Source: Clostridium guangxiense
GTDB lineage: Bacteria > Bacillota > Clostridia > Clostridiales > Clostridiaceae
Direction of reading: 5' to 3'
DNA: 64,000 nt
NCBI RefSeq assembly: GCF_021043395.1
Contig: NZ_JAJNKE010000003.1
Coordinates: 46,811 to 110,810, forward strand
Notes under the pieces: generated by a model
Seen by the model: the letters and a program-made list of their open reading frames with translations, nothing else
Databases searched by the model: none
What the model was told of the DNA's origin: nothing
Program-made: the position numbers and the translations under genes
Part shown: one piece after another, positions 8,327 to 16,974 of the stretch
How positions within the stretch are numbered: the stretch's first letter is position 1
Layout: each line of letters begins with the position of its first letter

Positions 8327-9247
8327 TTGGAGAGTGTACTTAAAACGTGTAATTTAACTAAGCAGTATAAAGAAAATACAGCAGCTGATAATTTAAACAT
8401 GAATATATTAAAGGGTGATATTTATGGACTTTTGGGTGAAAATGGTGCAGGCAAAACAACTATAATGAGAATGATTTTGGGACTTATAAAACCAACAAAC
8501 GGGAGCGTTGAACTATTTGGTGAGAAATTAACGGAAGGCAAAAAGCATATTTTAGCAAGAGTTGGATCAATAATAGAGTTCCCTGGTTTTTATGGTAATT
8601 TAACTGCTGTAGAAAATTTAAATATTCATAGAAAGCTTATGGGTATTCCAGAGGAAAACTGCATAAAAGAAGTGCTTGAAATTGTAGGGCTTACAGAAGC
8701 GGCAAATAAAAGGGCAAAGGATTTTTCACTTGGAATGAAGCAAAGGCTTGGAATTGCAAGAGCACTTTTGCATAATCCAGAATTTTTAGTATTGGATGAA
8801 CCTACCAATGGATTAGATCCAATGGGAATAATGGAAATACGAAATCTTATACTTGATTTATCTAAAAAAAGGCACATAACTGTTTTAATATCAAGTCATA
8901 TTTTAAGTGAAGTCCAGCAGCTTGCCACAAGACTTGGCATAATGCATAAAGGGAAACTTTTAGAAGAGGTGGATTCGGAAACTTTAAAGAAGAAGAACAG
9001 GCATTATATAGATTTAAAAGTTGCTAATGATAGGGAAACTGTTGTTATATTGGAGCAAAAGCTAGGTATAAAAGATTATTTAATATCAAAGGCTGGAGAA
9101 ATTAAAATTTATGAGAAGCTTAATGAAACTTCCAATATAAATAAAACGCTTATACAAAATGGCATTGAGGTTAAAGAAATATTATTAATGAGAGATAGTC
9201 TTGAAAGTTATTTCCTTAACTTGGTTGGAGGTGACAAAAATGAATAA
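8327..9247 (+). CDS. ABC exporter ATP-binding protein, BcrA type
   Basis: A 306-residue ATPase with TTG start. Walker A is GENGAGKTT (about residues 37-45), the signature is FSLGMKQRLGIARALL (about 135-150), Walker B is FLVLDEPTNGLDP (about 153-165), and the H-loop is SSHIL. The C-terminal extension of about 80 residues after the nucleotide-binding core is typical of the BcrA/NatA group, which exports bacitracin-like or lantibiotic peptides. The stop overlaps the ATG of the permease by 8 bases, so they are translationally coupled. It probably forms a self-protection exporter induced by the upstream two-component system. Confidence 0.88.
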   Translation: MESVLKTCNLTKQYKENTAADNLNMNILKGDIYGLLGENGAGKTTIMRMILGLIKPTNGSVELFGEKLTEGKKHILARVGSIIEFPGFYGNLTAVENLNIHRKLMGIPEENCIKEVLEIVGLTEAANKRAKDFSLGMKQRLGIARALLHNPEFLVLDEPTNGLDPMGIMEIRNLILDLSKKRHITVLISSHILSEVQQLATRLGIMHKGKLLEEVDSETLKKKNRHYIDLKVANDRETVVILEQKLGIKDYLISKAGEIKIYEKLNETSNINKTLIQNGIEVKEILLMRDSLESYFLNLVGGDKNE

Positions 9248-9983
9248 GGTTTGGAGTTTGCCAGCTGTTATCAGTACAGAATTTATAAAATTAAAAAAGT
9301 GTAAGATTTTATGGTGCATTCCATTGTGTGCTATTTTGCCAGATGCTTTAATATTTTCTATGTATGCATTTAATAAAAAATATCCAATAGTTGATTGGAA
9401 TGAATATGTTTCAAATGCTGCTACATTTTTTAATTTACTTATGGCAGTTGGATTTTTTGCTTTAATAGCTGGATTTATATTTTCAAGAGAATATGGCGAA
9501 AATACAGTGAATGTTATGTTCACATATCCAATAAGCCGAGTTCAATTTTTTATTGGAAAATTGATTGTAATGTTAATTTTGATTTCAATTACTACTATAA
9601 CTTCATTTGTTTTATTGATGACTTCGGGAATTATTATAAAACATGAACCGCTTACTGCAAATATTTTACTTGCATATGGCAAAGCATATGTGCTTATGAT
9701 TATCATGCATTTTGCATTGGTTCCTATAATGGCATTTTTAAGCATTTACAATAAAAGCATGATTCCTTCTTTAATACTTGGAGTTGCTTCAATTTGTGTT
9801 AATCTTTTAATATTAAATACTCCGTTTAATACTTTATTTCCATGGACAGTTCCAACTATATTGGGTCCTCACTTAGATGGACGAACTTACACTAATTATT
9901 CACTTGGAGAAATTGTTTTAATTATAACCTTTATTTTAGGCATAATTTTGAGTATAAAAAGTGTAAAAAATGATGTGCATTAA
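9240..9983 (+). CDS. ABC-2 type exporter permease, BcrB type
   Basis: About 247 residues, ATG at 9240 preceded by GGAGGTGAC inside the ATPase gene. The protein has about six hydrophobic segments, starting with WCIPLCAILPDALIFSMYA (residues about 25-43). The first cytoplasmic part (TEFIKLKKCK) is the usual motif of ABC-2 permeases in lantibiotic immunity and bacitracin exporters. It would form the membrane part of the exporter with the ATPase encoded in the overlapping upstream gene. The substrate is unknown. Confidence 0.85.
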   Translation: MNKVWSLPAVISTEFIKLKKCKILWCIPLCAILPDALIFSMYAFNKKYPIVDWNEYVSNAATFFNLLMAVGFFALIAGFIFSREYGENTVNVMFTYPISRVQFFIGKLIVMLILISITTITSFVLLMTSGIIIKHEPLTANILLAYGKAYVLMIIMHFALVPIMAFLSIYNKSMIPSLILGVASICVNLLILNTPFNTLFPWTVPTILGPHLDGRTYTNYSLGEIVLIITFILGIILSIKSVKNDVH

Positions 9984-10061
9984 AACAGAGAAGCTTATTT
10001 AAAACCTTGGCTTTAATAGAATAAATTAAGATTTATTCATTAAAAAGGTGATATAATAGAA

Positions 10062-10089
10062 TTGACAACTATTACGTATTAGTTATATT
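10062..10089 (+). promoter_or_regulatory. Sigma-A-type promoter for the D-lactate dehydrogenase gene
   Basis: TTGACA at 10062-10067 and TATATT at 10084-10089 are separated by 16 bases. They lie 21 bases upstream of the ATG at 10111, with an AAGAAGGGGG ribosome site between. Confidence 0.6.
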
Positions 10090-10110
10090 TATAAGAAGGG
10101 GGCTTAGACC

Positions 10111-11094
10111 ATGAAAATATTGGCATATAGCCATAGGTCAGATGAGACAGAATATTTTAACAAATTTAAAGAAAAGTATAATGTAGATTTAACACTTACG
10201 GAGGAAGCACCAAATTTAGAAACTGTAAATTTGGCAAAGGGGTTTGATGCTTTAAGTATTATAACTACACCTATTAATGCTGAATTAATGCAAAAATTTT
10301 ATGAAATTGGGGTTAAATTCATATCAACAAGAACAATAGGATACGATCATATTGATATTAAGAAAGCTAAGGAATTGGGGATGCATATTGGAAATGTTAC
10401 ATATTCTCCAAGGAGTGTTGCTGATTACACCACTATGCTTATTCTTATGGCTACAAGAAAAATGAAACCTATTATGGAGAGAAGTAGAGTACAGGATTAT
10501 TCTTTAATAGGCGTTCAAGGCAAAGAATTACATAATTTAACTATAGGGGTTATTGGAACAGGAAGAATTGGACAAACTGTAATTAAAAATTTAAGTGGAT
10601 TTGATTGTAAAATAATAGCTTACGACATATATGAAAACGAAAAAATGAAGAAATATGTGGATTATGTTTCTTTAGATGAATTGTTTAAAAATAGCGATGT
10701 TATTACTATGCATGCCCCAGCAACAGAGGATAATTATCATCTTATAAATAAAGAGTCAATAAAGAAAATGAAAGATAGTGTATTTATTATAAATACAGCT
10801 AGAGGTTCACTTATAAATACAGATGATTTTATCGATGCCATTGAAAGTAAAAAGATTGGTGGTGCAGCTTTAGATGTTATTGAGCATGAAACAAATCTTT
10901 ATTATAATGATTTAAAATGCGAGATACTTGACAACAGACAGCTTGCGATTTTGAAATCTTATCCTAATGTAATTGTCACTCCACATACTGCATTTTATAC
11001 AGATCAGGCAGTAAGTGATATGGTAGAAAACTCTATACTAAGTTGTATTTCATTTATTGAGGGTAAAGAAAACCCTTGGGAAATAAGGTATTAG
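10111..11094 (+). CDS. D-lactate dehydrogenase / D-2-hydroxyacid dehydrogenase (VanH-like)
   Basis: A 327-residue NAD-dependent D-2-hydroxyacid dehydrogenase. The Rossmann motif is GVIGTGRIGQTV (about residues 148-159). Catalytic residues are visible as Arg in INTARGSLI, Glu in DVIEHE and His in TPHTAFY. It would reduce pyruvate to D-lactate. Sequence style (SHRSDETEYF at the N terminus; ISTRTIGYDHID) is close to the VanH branch, but no vanA or vanX ligase or dipeptidase is adjacent, so a fermentative or cell-wall role in resistance is not supported. Monocistronic: own promoter upstream and a large hairpin downstream. Confidence 0.85.
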   Translation: MKILAYSHRSDETEYFNKFKEKYNVDLTLTEEAPNLETVNLAKGFDALSIITTPINAELMQKFYEIGVKFISTRTIGYDHIDIKKAKELGMHIGNVTYSPRSVADYTTMLILMATRKMKPIMERSRVQDYSLIGVQGKELHNLTIGVIGTGRIGQTVIKNLSGFDCKIIAYDIYENEKMKKYVDYVSLDELFKNSDVITMHAPATEDNYHLINKESIKKMKDSVFIINTARGSLINTDDFIDAIESKKIGGAALDVIEHETNLYYNDLKCEILDNRQLAILKSYPNVIVTPHTAFYTDQAVSDMVENSILSCISFIEGKENPWEIRY

Positions 11095-11165
11095 CATATT
11101 GTATAGATAGACAATGTGGAATTTGAAATTTACAATTTTTGAGTTCTGGGTTGTTTATCCAATAT

Positions 11166-11276
11166 AAAAGAGGCTGTTGCACTGAATATAAAAAATTGCG
11201 AACTAATTAAAGTGAAGGGTTTTAACTTCACTATTATGATTGCTTCGAAATTTTTTTAGTGCGACAGCCTCTTTTT
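11166..11276. repeat. 111-bp imperfect palindrome (element A), probable terminator
   Basis: The outer arms AAAAGAGGCTGTTGCACT (11166-11183) and AGTGCGACAGCCTCTTTTT (11258-11276) pair. The inner arms AAAAAATTGCGAA and CTTCGAAATTTTTTT follow, then a central AGTGAAG (11211-11217) and CTTCACT (11226-11232) around an 8-base loop. The long T-run on the + strand suits termination after the dehydrogenase gene. The right half recurs at 20716-20755 with about 5 differences in 41 bases, so this is a dispersed element and not just a local terminator. The rest of the 400-bp gap up to 11497 has no gene that I can support. Confidence 0.8.
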
Positions 11277-11497
11277 AGTTATGCTTATATGCTTTTATTT
11301 ACATATTAGGATACCTTTGTTACAAGAATACATAAATGTCGGTTTATATTTGTCCAGTTTAAACATGGAAGTTTTATTAACAATATGATAAATTATATAT
11401 GACATTAGTAATAAAATATTAAACATATGAATAAAATTATAAATAATCGTTAAAAAATAGTTCGTAAATTTATAAAAATGTAAAAGGAGTGCTTTGG

Positions 11498-12973
11498 ATG
11501 GAAAATGTTTTAAGAATGTACATTGGCGGAGAATGGAAGATTTCAGCAAGTGGTCAAACAAGAAATATAATAAATCCAGCAAATGGAGAAATTATAGCTG
11601 TGGCTACAGAAGGAAATAAAGATGATGTAAAATTAGCAGTAAAGGCAGCAAAGAAAGCTTTTTATGATGATGGATGGATGGATACATCAGCAGTAGAAAG
11701 AGCAAGATTATTATTTGAGGTGGCAGATATAATAGAAAAAAGATCAGAGGAACTTGCGTACTTAGAAACTATTGATAATGGTAAAGCGTTAAGGGAAACA
11801 AAATGTGATTTAAGTGATTCTGCTGCTTGTCTTAGGTATTCTGCAGGACTTACTACAAAACCACATGGTATGACTTATGAAGTTCCAGATGATGTGCAAG
11901 CGATGGTTGTAAGGGAGCCTATAGGTGTTTGTGGAATGATAGTTCCATGGAATTATCCACTTTTGATGTCAATATGGAAAATTGCTCCTGCACTTGCAGC
12001 TGGCAATACAATTGTTTTTAAGCCTTCAGAACTGACACCGTTATCTGCTATTAAACTTTTTGAAATATTTGAAGAAGTGGGTTTCCCAAAAGGTGTAGTT
12101 AATTTGGTCTTAGGAGCAGGAGAAACAGTTGGTCATGAAATAGCAGTAAATATGGAAGTGGATAAGGTTGCATTTACAGGTGGCACATCTACAGGAAGAA
12201 GCATAATGAAAGCGGCTAGTTCGAATATAAAAAATATTTCTCTTGAACTTGGAGGAAAATCACCAAATATAGTTTTTGATGATGCTGATTTTGAAACAGC
12301 AGTTGATTATGCACTGTTTGCTATATTTTGTAATCAAGGGCAGGTTTGTTCCGCTGGTTCGAGGCTTATTTTACAAGAAGGCATTTATAATAGATTCATA
12401 GAAAGACTTGTAGCTAGAGCTAAAAGAATAAAAATAGGTAAGGGTACAGAAGAAGGAGTTGAAATGGGACCTTTAATTTCAGAAGAGCATATGAATAAGG
12501 TGCTTAAGTATATTGAATATGGTAAGGAGGAAGGAGCTAAATTAGTTTGCGGTGGAAATAGAATTCTCACAGATGAACTTAAAAATGGGTATTTTGTTGA
12601 GCCTACTATATTTATAGATACTACACCAGATATGAAAATTGTTAGAGAGGAAATTTTTGGACCGGTTTTAGCAGTACAAAAATTTAAAGATGAAAAAGAA
12701 GCTGTATATCTTGCTAACAATACACCTTATGGTCTTGCAGGAGGAGTTTTTACAAATGATATTGCAAAAGCTCATAGAGTTATAAAGAAATTGCGCGCTG
12801 GAATAACGTGGATAAACACATATAATCCAACATATAATGAGGCACCTTGGGGTGGATATAAACAAAGCGGTATTGGAAGGGAGCTGGGTGTGTTTGGATA
12901 TGAAGAATATACAGAGGTTAAACAAATAAATATTAATTTAGATGTTAAGCCTATAAATTGGTTTAAAGAATAA
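11498..12973 (+). CDS. NAD-dependent aldehyde dehydrogenase, probable 4-aminobutyraldehyde dehydrogenase
   Basis: About 491 residues. ALDH landmarks: PWNYPLLM substrate-channel motif, FTGGTSTGRSIMKA cofactor loop, the general-base Glu in LELGGKSPN, and the nucleophile Cys in NQGQVCSAGSR. The C terminus has APWGGYKQSGIGRELG, common in betaine-, gamma-aminobutyraldehyde and indoleacetaldehyde dehydrogenases. ATG 11498 is chosen over the in-frame GTG at 11489 because the AAGGAG site at 11483-11488 then sits 9 bases upstream. It heads a run of putrescine transport and aminotransferase genes, so 4-aminobutanal to GABA is the inferred reaction. Betaine aldehyde is the main alternative. Confidence 0.8.
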   Translation: MENVLRMYIGGEWKISASGQTRNIINPANGEIIAVATEGNKDDVKLAVKAAKKAFYDDGWMDTSAVERARLLFEVADIIEKRSEELAYLETIDNGKALRETKCDLSDSAACLRYSAGLTTKPHGMTYEVPDDVQAMVVREPIGVCGMIVPWNYPLLMSIWKIAPALAAGNTIVFKPSELTPLSAIKLFEIFEEVGFPKGVVNLVLGAGETVGHEIAVNMEVDKVAFTGGTSTGRSIMKAASSNIKNISLELGGKSPNIVFDDADFETAVDYALFAIFCNQGQVCSAGSRLILQEGIYNRFIERLVARAKRIKIGKGTEEGVEMGPLISEEHMNKVLKYIEYGKEEGAKLVCGGNRILTDELKNGYFVEPTIFIDTTPDMKIVREEIFGPVLAVQKFKDEKEAVYLANNTPYGLAGGVFTNDIAKAHRVIKKLRAGITWINTYNPTYNEAPWGGYKQSGIGRELGVFGYEEYTEVKQININLDVKPINWFKE

Positions 12974-13099
12974 AACTTTAATAATTCTTGTCGGATTTGG
13001 CGCTGTTTTGTATAAGCTGTATTTTGAAGATAAAATAGCAGATGCAAATGAAAAGGATAAAATTGAAATGATAAGTTAAAGTTAGGAGGGATATTGAAA

Positions 13100-14170
13100 A
13101 TGAAATATAAGACAATAAAGAGATTTGTAAGTATATCTTTAGCAACTATTATCATAGTAGCTGTGTTAACAGGGTGCAGTAGTTCAAGTACTGCAAATTC
13201 TAATTCTGGAGGTGGAACACTTAACGTTTTTAACTGGACAGAATATTTACCTAAATCAGTAATCAATGAATTTCAAAAAAAATATAACATTAAAGTTAAC
13301 TATACAACTTATTCATCAAATGAAGAAATGCTTGCTAAAATTCAGGCAAGTGGAGGTCAATATGATATAGCAGTTGCAAGTGATTATATGGTTGATATTA
13401 TGAAAAAACAAGATTTACTTGAGAAGGTTGATAAGGATAAGGTGACTAATTTAAAAAATATAGGAACTCAATATAAAAATTTATCCTTTGATCCTAAAAA
13501 TGAATATAGTGTTCCGTACTTATGTGGGAATGTAGTTACAGTTGTAAATACTAAGAAGTTTCCTCAAGGTATAAGCAGCTATAGTGATCTTTGGAATAGT
13601 AAATTTAAAGGCTCTATGGTGGTTTTAAATGATGAAAGAGCACTTATAGGTATGACGCTTAAAAAACTTGGATACTCGTTTAATGAAACAAATAAAAGTA
13701 GGCTTGATGAGGCGAAAAGTGAGCTTCAAAAGTTAAAACCAAATATAAAGATATTTGACAGCGATAGTCCTAAAACGGCATTAATTAATGGAGAGGCATC
13801 TGTCGGATATTGCTGGACAGCAGAAGCTTATTTAGCAGAAAAGGACAATAAGGATCTTAAAACATTTTTTCCAAAGGAGGGTATGTATGCTTTTGAAGAT
13901 AATTTTGTAATTCCCAAAGGTGCAAAACATAAGGAAAATGCAGAGTTATTCATAAATTTTGTACTGCAGCCGCAGGTAAGCGCAGAAATATCAAAGGCAT
14001 ATCCATATACTAATCCAAATGAGGCGGCACGTAAGTATATTGGAAATGAGTATTTAAATAATAAAACCCTTTACCCAGATAAGGATGTTTCTGCTAAGGA
14101 TGAGCACATAAAGGATGTAGGTGATACTACAAAAATATATGATTCTATATGGACACAATTTAAACAGTAA
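13100..14170 (+). CDS. potD: Spermidine/putrescine-binding lipoprotein
   Basis: About 356 residues with a lipoprotein signal peptide: basic start MKYKTIKR, hydrophobic core and lipobox VLTGC with Cys26. The mature part begins after a Ser/Asn-rich linker with [18 protein letters not shown], the typical PotD/PotF opening, and contains [11 protein letters not shown], whose Trp and acidic residues belong to the polyamine site region. ATG 13100 is 9 bases from AGGAGGG; the in-frame TTG at 13094 is too close. It is anchored outside the membrane and delivers polyamine to the PotABC proteins encoded next. Putrescine is favoured over spermidine because of the aminotransferase in the same operon. Confidence 0.9.
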   Translation: MKYKTIKRFVSISLATIIIVAVLTGCSSSSTANSNSGGGTLNVFNWTEYLPKSVINEFQKKYNIKVNYTTYSSNEEMLAKIQASGGQYDIAVASDYMVDIMKKQDLLEKVDKDKVTNLKNIGTQYKNLSFDPKNEYSVPYLCGNVVTVVNTKKFPQGISSYSDLWNSKFKGSMVVLNDERALIGMTLKKLGYSFNETNKSRLDEAKSELQKLKPNIKIFDSDSPKTALINGEASVGYCWTAEAYLAEKDNKDLKTFFPKEGMYAFEDNFVIPKGAKHKENAELFINFVLQPQVSAEISKAYPYTNPNEAARKYIGNEYLNNKTLYPDKDVSAKDEHIKDVGDTTKIYDSIWTQFKQ

Positions 14171-14187
14171 AAAAGGAGGCAAGTATT

Positions 14188-15273
14188 ATGGAATATATGA
14201 TTCAACTCTTAAATGTTGTGAAGGCATTTTCGTCTCAAAAAGCAGTTGACAATATAAGTGCAAGTATAACAAAAGGCGAATTTTTAACTCTTCTTGGGCC
14301 AAGTGGATGTGGAAAAACAACCACTCTTAGGATGATCGCTGGATTTGAGGAACCTACATCAGGCAAAATATTACTTGATGGAGAAGATGTTTCAAATAAA
14401 AATCCATACGAGAGAGATGTAAATACAGTATTTCAAAATTATGCACTTTTCCCTCACATGAATATATTTGACAATATAGCCTTTGGGCTTAAAATAAAAA
14501 AGTTTTCAAAAGAAAAAATAAGAGAAAAAGTTATAGAAGTTTTAAAGCTTGTCGAGCTTAACGGCTTTGAAAAAAGATATCCTAATAAACTAAGTGGAGG
14601 ACAGAAGCAAAGAATTGCTATTGCAAGGGCTATTGTAAATAATCCTAAGGTTTTACTTTTGGATGAACCCCTTGGAGCGTTGGATCTAAAACTTAGAAAG
14701 CAGATGCAATTTGAACTAAAGCATCTTCAAAGAAAACTTGGAATTACATTTATATATGTAACTCATGATCAAGAAGAAGCTCTTACTATGTCAGATAGAA
14801 TTGCTGTAATGAATAACGGCAAAATCGAACAGATAGGGACTCCAGATGAGATTTATGAAAGGCCAAAAACAAAGTTTGTTGCCGATTTTATAGGGGACAC
14901 AAATATATTTGCAGGAAGGGTTAAAGAAAACAATGGCATAGAAGCACGAGCTTTGATAGGTGATAGTGAAATAGTAAAGATTGTAGACAAAAAAGAAAGT
15001 ATAGCTAAGCTTAAAAAGGATAATTCTGTTTATATTGCTGTAAGACCTGAAAGAATAAAATTAAGCTATGATAAAAATGAATTTGACAATGTTATGGCAG
15101 GAAAAATAAAAGAAAGAATATTTGTTGGGGCTCTAAATAGAACCGTTGTTACATTAAACAGTGGAAGAGAAATTATAGTAAATGAACCAGCAGCAGATAC
15201 TTTCAAAATTGAAAAGGGTAAAAAAGAAATTTTTGTTTGCTGGAAATCTGAAGATGGGGTGGTGATAAGTTAA
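14188..15273 (+). CDS. potA: Polyamine ABC transporter ATP-binding protein
   Basis: A 361-residue ATPase of the CUT/PotA type. Walker [10 protein letters not shown] (about residues 37-45), Q-loop [11 protein letters not shown], signature [15 protein letters not shown] and Walker [13 protein letters not shown] (about 160-171), switch His in [16 protein letters not shown]-terminal TOBE-like regulatory domain (about 245-361) follows. The stop shares a base with the ATG of potB (TAATG), a coupled arrangement. Supplies energy to polyamine import through PotB and PotC. Confidence 0.92.
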   Translation: MEYMIQLLNVVKAFSSQKAVDNISASITKGEFLTLLGPSGCGKTTTLRMIAGFEEPTSGKILLDGEDVSNKNPYERDVNTVFQNYALFPHMNIFDNIAFGLKIKKFSKEKIREKVIEVLKLVELNGFEKRYPNKLSGGQKQRIAIARAIVNNPKVLLLDEPLGALDLKLRKQMQFELKHLQRKLGITFIYVTHDQEEALTMSDRIAVMNNGKIEQIGTPDEIYERPKTKFVADFIGDTNIFAGRVKENNGIEARALIGDSEIVKIVDKKESIAKLKKDNSVYIAVRPERIKLSYDKNEFDNVMAGKIKERIFVGALNRTVVTLNSGREIIVNEPAADTFKIEKGKKEIFVCWKSEDGVVIS

Positions 15274-16172
15274 TGGATAAAGCAATTTCAAAGAGAACCA
15301 TTTATGTTAAAGAAAAAAGTGTAAAAAGGAAAAAGAAATATGGACATATATTTACTATATCACCTGTAATGTTCTGGATGCTTATGTTAGTTGCTGTTCC
15401 ACTTATTATAGTTTTAATTATGGGGTTTTTGACAAGGGGAAGCTATGGTCAAATTGAATATAAATTTACGCTTGAAAATTATAAGACTTTAGTGCAGCCA
15501 ATGTATATTAAAATATTGATGTATTCACTTTGGATTTCATTCTTAACCACATCAATATGTCTTGTTTTAGGATATCCATTTGCGTATTTTGTGGCGACTT
15601 TACCTAAAAAATATAAAATGATTATGTTTATACTTATTATGATACCATTTTGGACAAATTCTTTAGTAAGAACCTATGCATGGATTGTTATATTAAGAAC
15701 TACTGGAGTTATAAATTCATACTTAACTGGTTTGGGCATTATAAAAAATCCACTTCAGATGCTTTACACTAATGGTTCAGTACTTCTTGGACTTATATAC
15801 ACGTTATTTCCGTTCATGGTTCTTCCTTTGTATACTTCCATTGATAATATAGATAAAAGTTATATAGAAGCATCAAGTGATCTTGGCGCATACCCAGTTC
15901 AGACATTCTTAAGGGTGATTTTACCACTTACACTTCCGGGAATATCAGCAGGCTGCTTACTTGTTTTTATACCAGCTTTAGGATTATTTTTTATTCCAGA
16001 TCTTCTTGGGGGAAGTAAGGTAATGCTTATAAGTAATTTAATACAAAATCAATTTTTGACAGCTAGAAATTGGCCTTTTGGTTCTGCTATTTCAATATTC
16101 CTTATAGCTATAACTGTATTATTTATAGTGATTTACTTTAAAAAAGGCAGTAAAAAATTGGAGGTGTTTTAG
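15273..16172 (+). CDS. potB: Polyamine ABC transporter permease
   Basis: A 299-residue membrane protein with about six helices, the first near residues 29-50. The cytoplasmic EAA loop (EASSDLGAYPVQTFLRVILPLT, about 205-226) is the docking site for the ATPase and has the usual conserved Gly. It begins in the stop codon of potA and ends flush with the start of potC, so the three membrane and ATPase genes form one translational block. The unusual N-terminal 25 residues are strongly basic (RTIYVKEKSVKRKKKYG region). Confidence 0.9.
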   Translation: MDKAISKRTIYVKEKSVKRKKKYGHIFTISPVMFWMLMLVAVPLIIVLIMGFLTRGSYGQIEYKFTLENYKTLVQPMYIKILMYSLWISFLTTSICLVLGYPFAYFVATLPKKYKMIMFILIMIPFWTNSLVRTYAWIVILRTTGVINSYLTGLGIIKNPLQMLYTNGSVLLGLIYTLFPFMVLPLYTSIDNIDKSYIEASSDLGAYPVQTFLRVILPLTLPGISAGCLLVFIPALGLFFIPDLLGGSKVMLISNLIQNQFLTARNWPFGSAISIFLIAITVLFIVIYFKKGSKKLEVF

Positions 16173-16961
16173 ATGAAAAGGAATAAAGTGAAAAAAAGTA
16201 TTTTAGCTTCATATTCTTTTCTTATCTATTTGGTTTTATATGCTCCAATAATAATTCTTATAGTATATTCTTTTAATGATTCTAAGGTTAATGCGGTGTG
16301 GAAGGGATTTACAATGAAGTGGTATTATCAGCTTGCTAGTGATGGAGATATACTTATTGCACTTAAAAATAGTCTTTTGGTAGCATTTGCAAGTACACTT
16401 ATATCTACAACTATAGGTACTCTTGCGGCAGTAGGAATGTATAAATATAAGTTTAAAGGAAAAACGGCTTTAGATGGTCTTTTGTATGTGCCAATAATAA
16501 TACCTGAAATTGTAATGGGAATTTCGCTTTTAGTGTTTTTTTCTCAAGCTAAAATAACTCTTGGAATTATAACACTTATACTTGCACATGTAACCTTTAG
16601 TATATCTTATGTAGTTGTCGTTGTAAGAGCAAAATTAAGTGGATTTGACAGTTCTCTTGAGGATGCGGCAATGGATCTTTATGCAAATGAATTTCAAACT
16701 TTTTCTAAGATTACACTGCCAATAATACTACCAGGAATAGCGGCAGGTGCTCTTATGGCAATTACTCTTTCTCTTGATGATGTAATAATAAGCTTTTTTG
16801 TTTCGGGACCAAGTTACGAAACCTTGCCATTAAAAATATATTCAATGGTAAGAGTAGGGGTTACACCAGAAATAAATGCGCTGTCAACTGTGATGATAGT
16901 GATAACATTAAGTGTTGCTATTATTTCAGAATTGCTTCAATTAAAATTAAATAAAAATTAA
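16173..16961 (+). CDS. potC: Polyamine ABC transporter permease
   Basis: A 262-residue permease with about six membrane helices and an EAA loop (EDAAMDLYANEFQTFSKI, about 164-181). The N-terminal segment with VYSFNDSKVNAVWKGFT before the second helix is characteristic of PotC/PotI proteins. The ATG follows the potB stop with no gap, and the GGAGGTG site lies within the end of potB. With PotB it forms the polyamine channel. Confidence 0.9.
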   Translation: MKRNKVKKSILASYSFLIYLVLYAPIIILIVYSFNDSKVNAVWKGFTMKWYYQLASDGDILIALKNSLLVAFASTLISTTIGTLAAVGMYKYKFKGKTALDGLLYVPIIIPEIVMGISLLVFFSQAKITLGIITLILAHVTFSISYVVVVVRAKLSGFDSSLEDAAMDLYANEFQTFSKITLPIILPGIAAGALMAITLSLDDVIISFFVSGPSYETLPLKIYSMVRVGVTPEINALSTVMIVITLSVAIISELLQLKLNKN

Positions 16962-16974
16962 GGAGTGTGGTTTT

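Noticed and set aside
10111..11094. Vancomycin resistance gene vanH
   Set aside because: The protein is VanH-like, but no D-Ala-D-Lac ligase or VanX dipeptidase gene is adjacent; a D-lactate dehydrogenase is the simpler reading.
12385..13266. Long frames on the - strand opposite the aldehyde dehydrogenase and potD
   Set aside because: They mirror well-supported + strand genes, lack ribosome sites and give low-complexity Ser/Leu-rich products.
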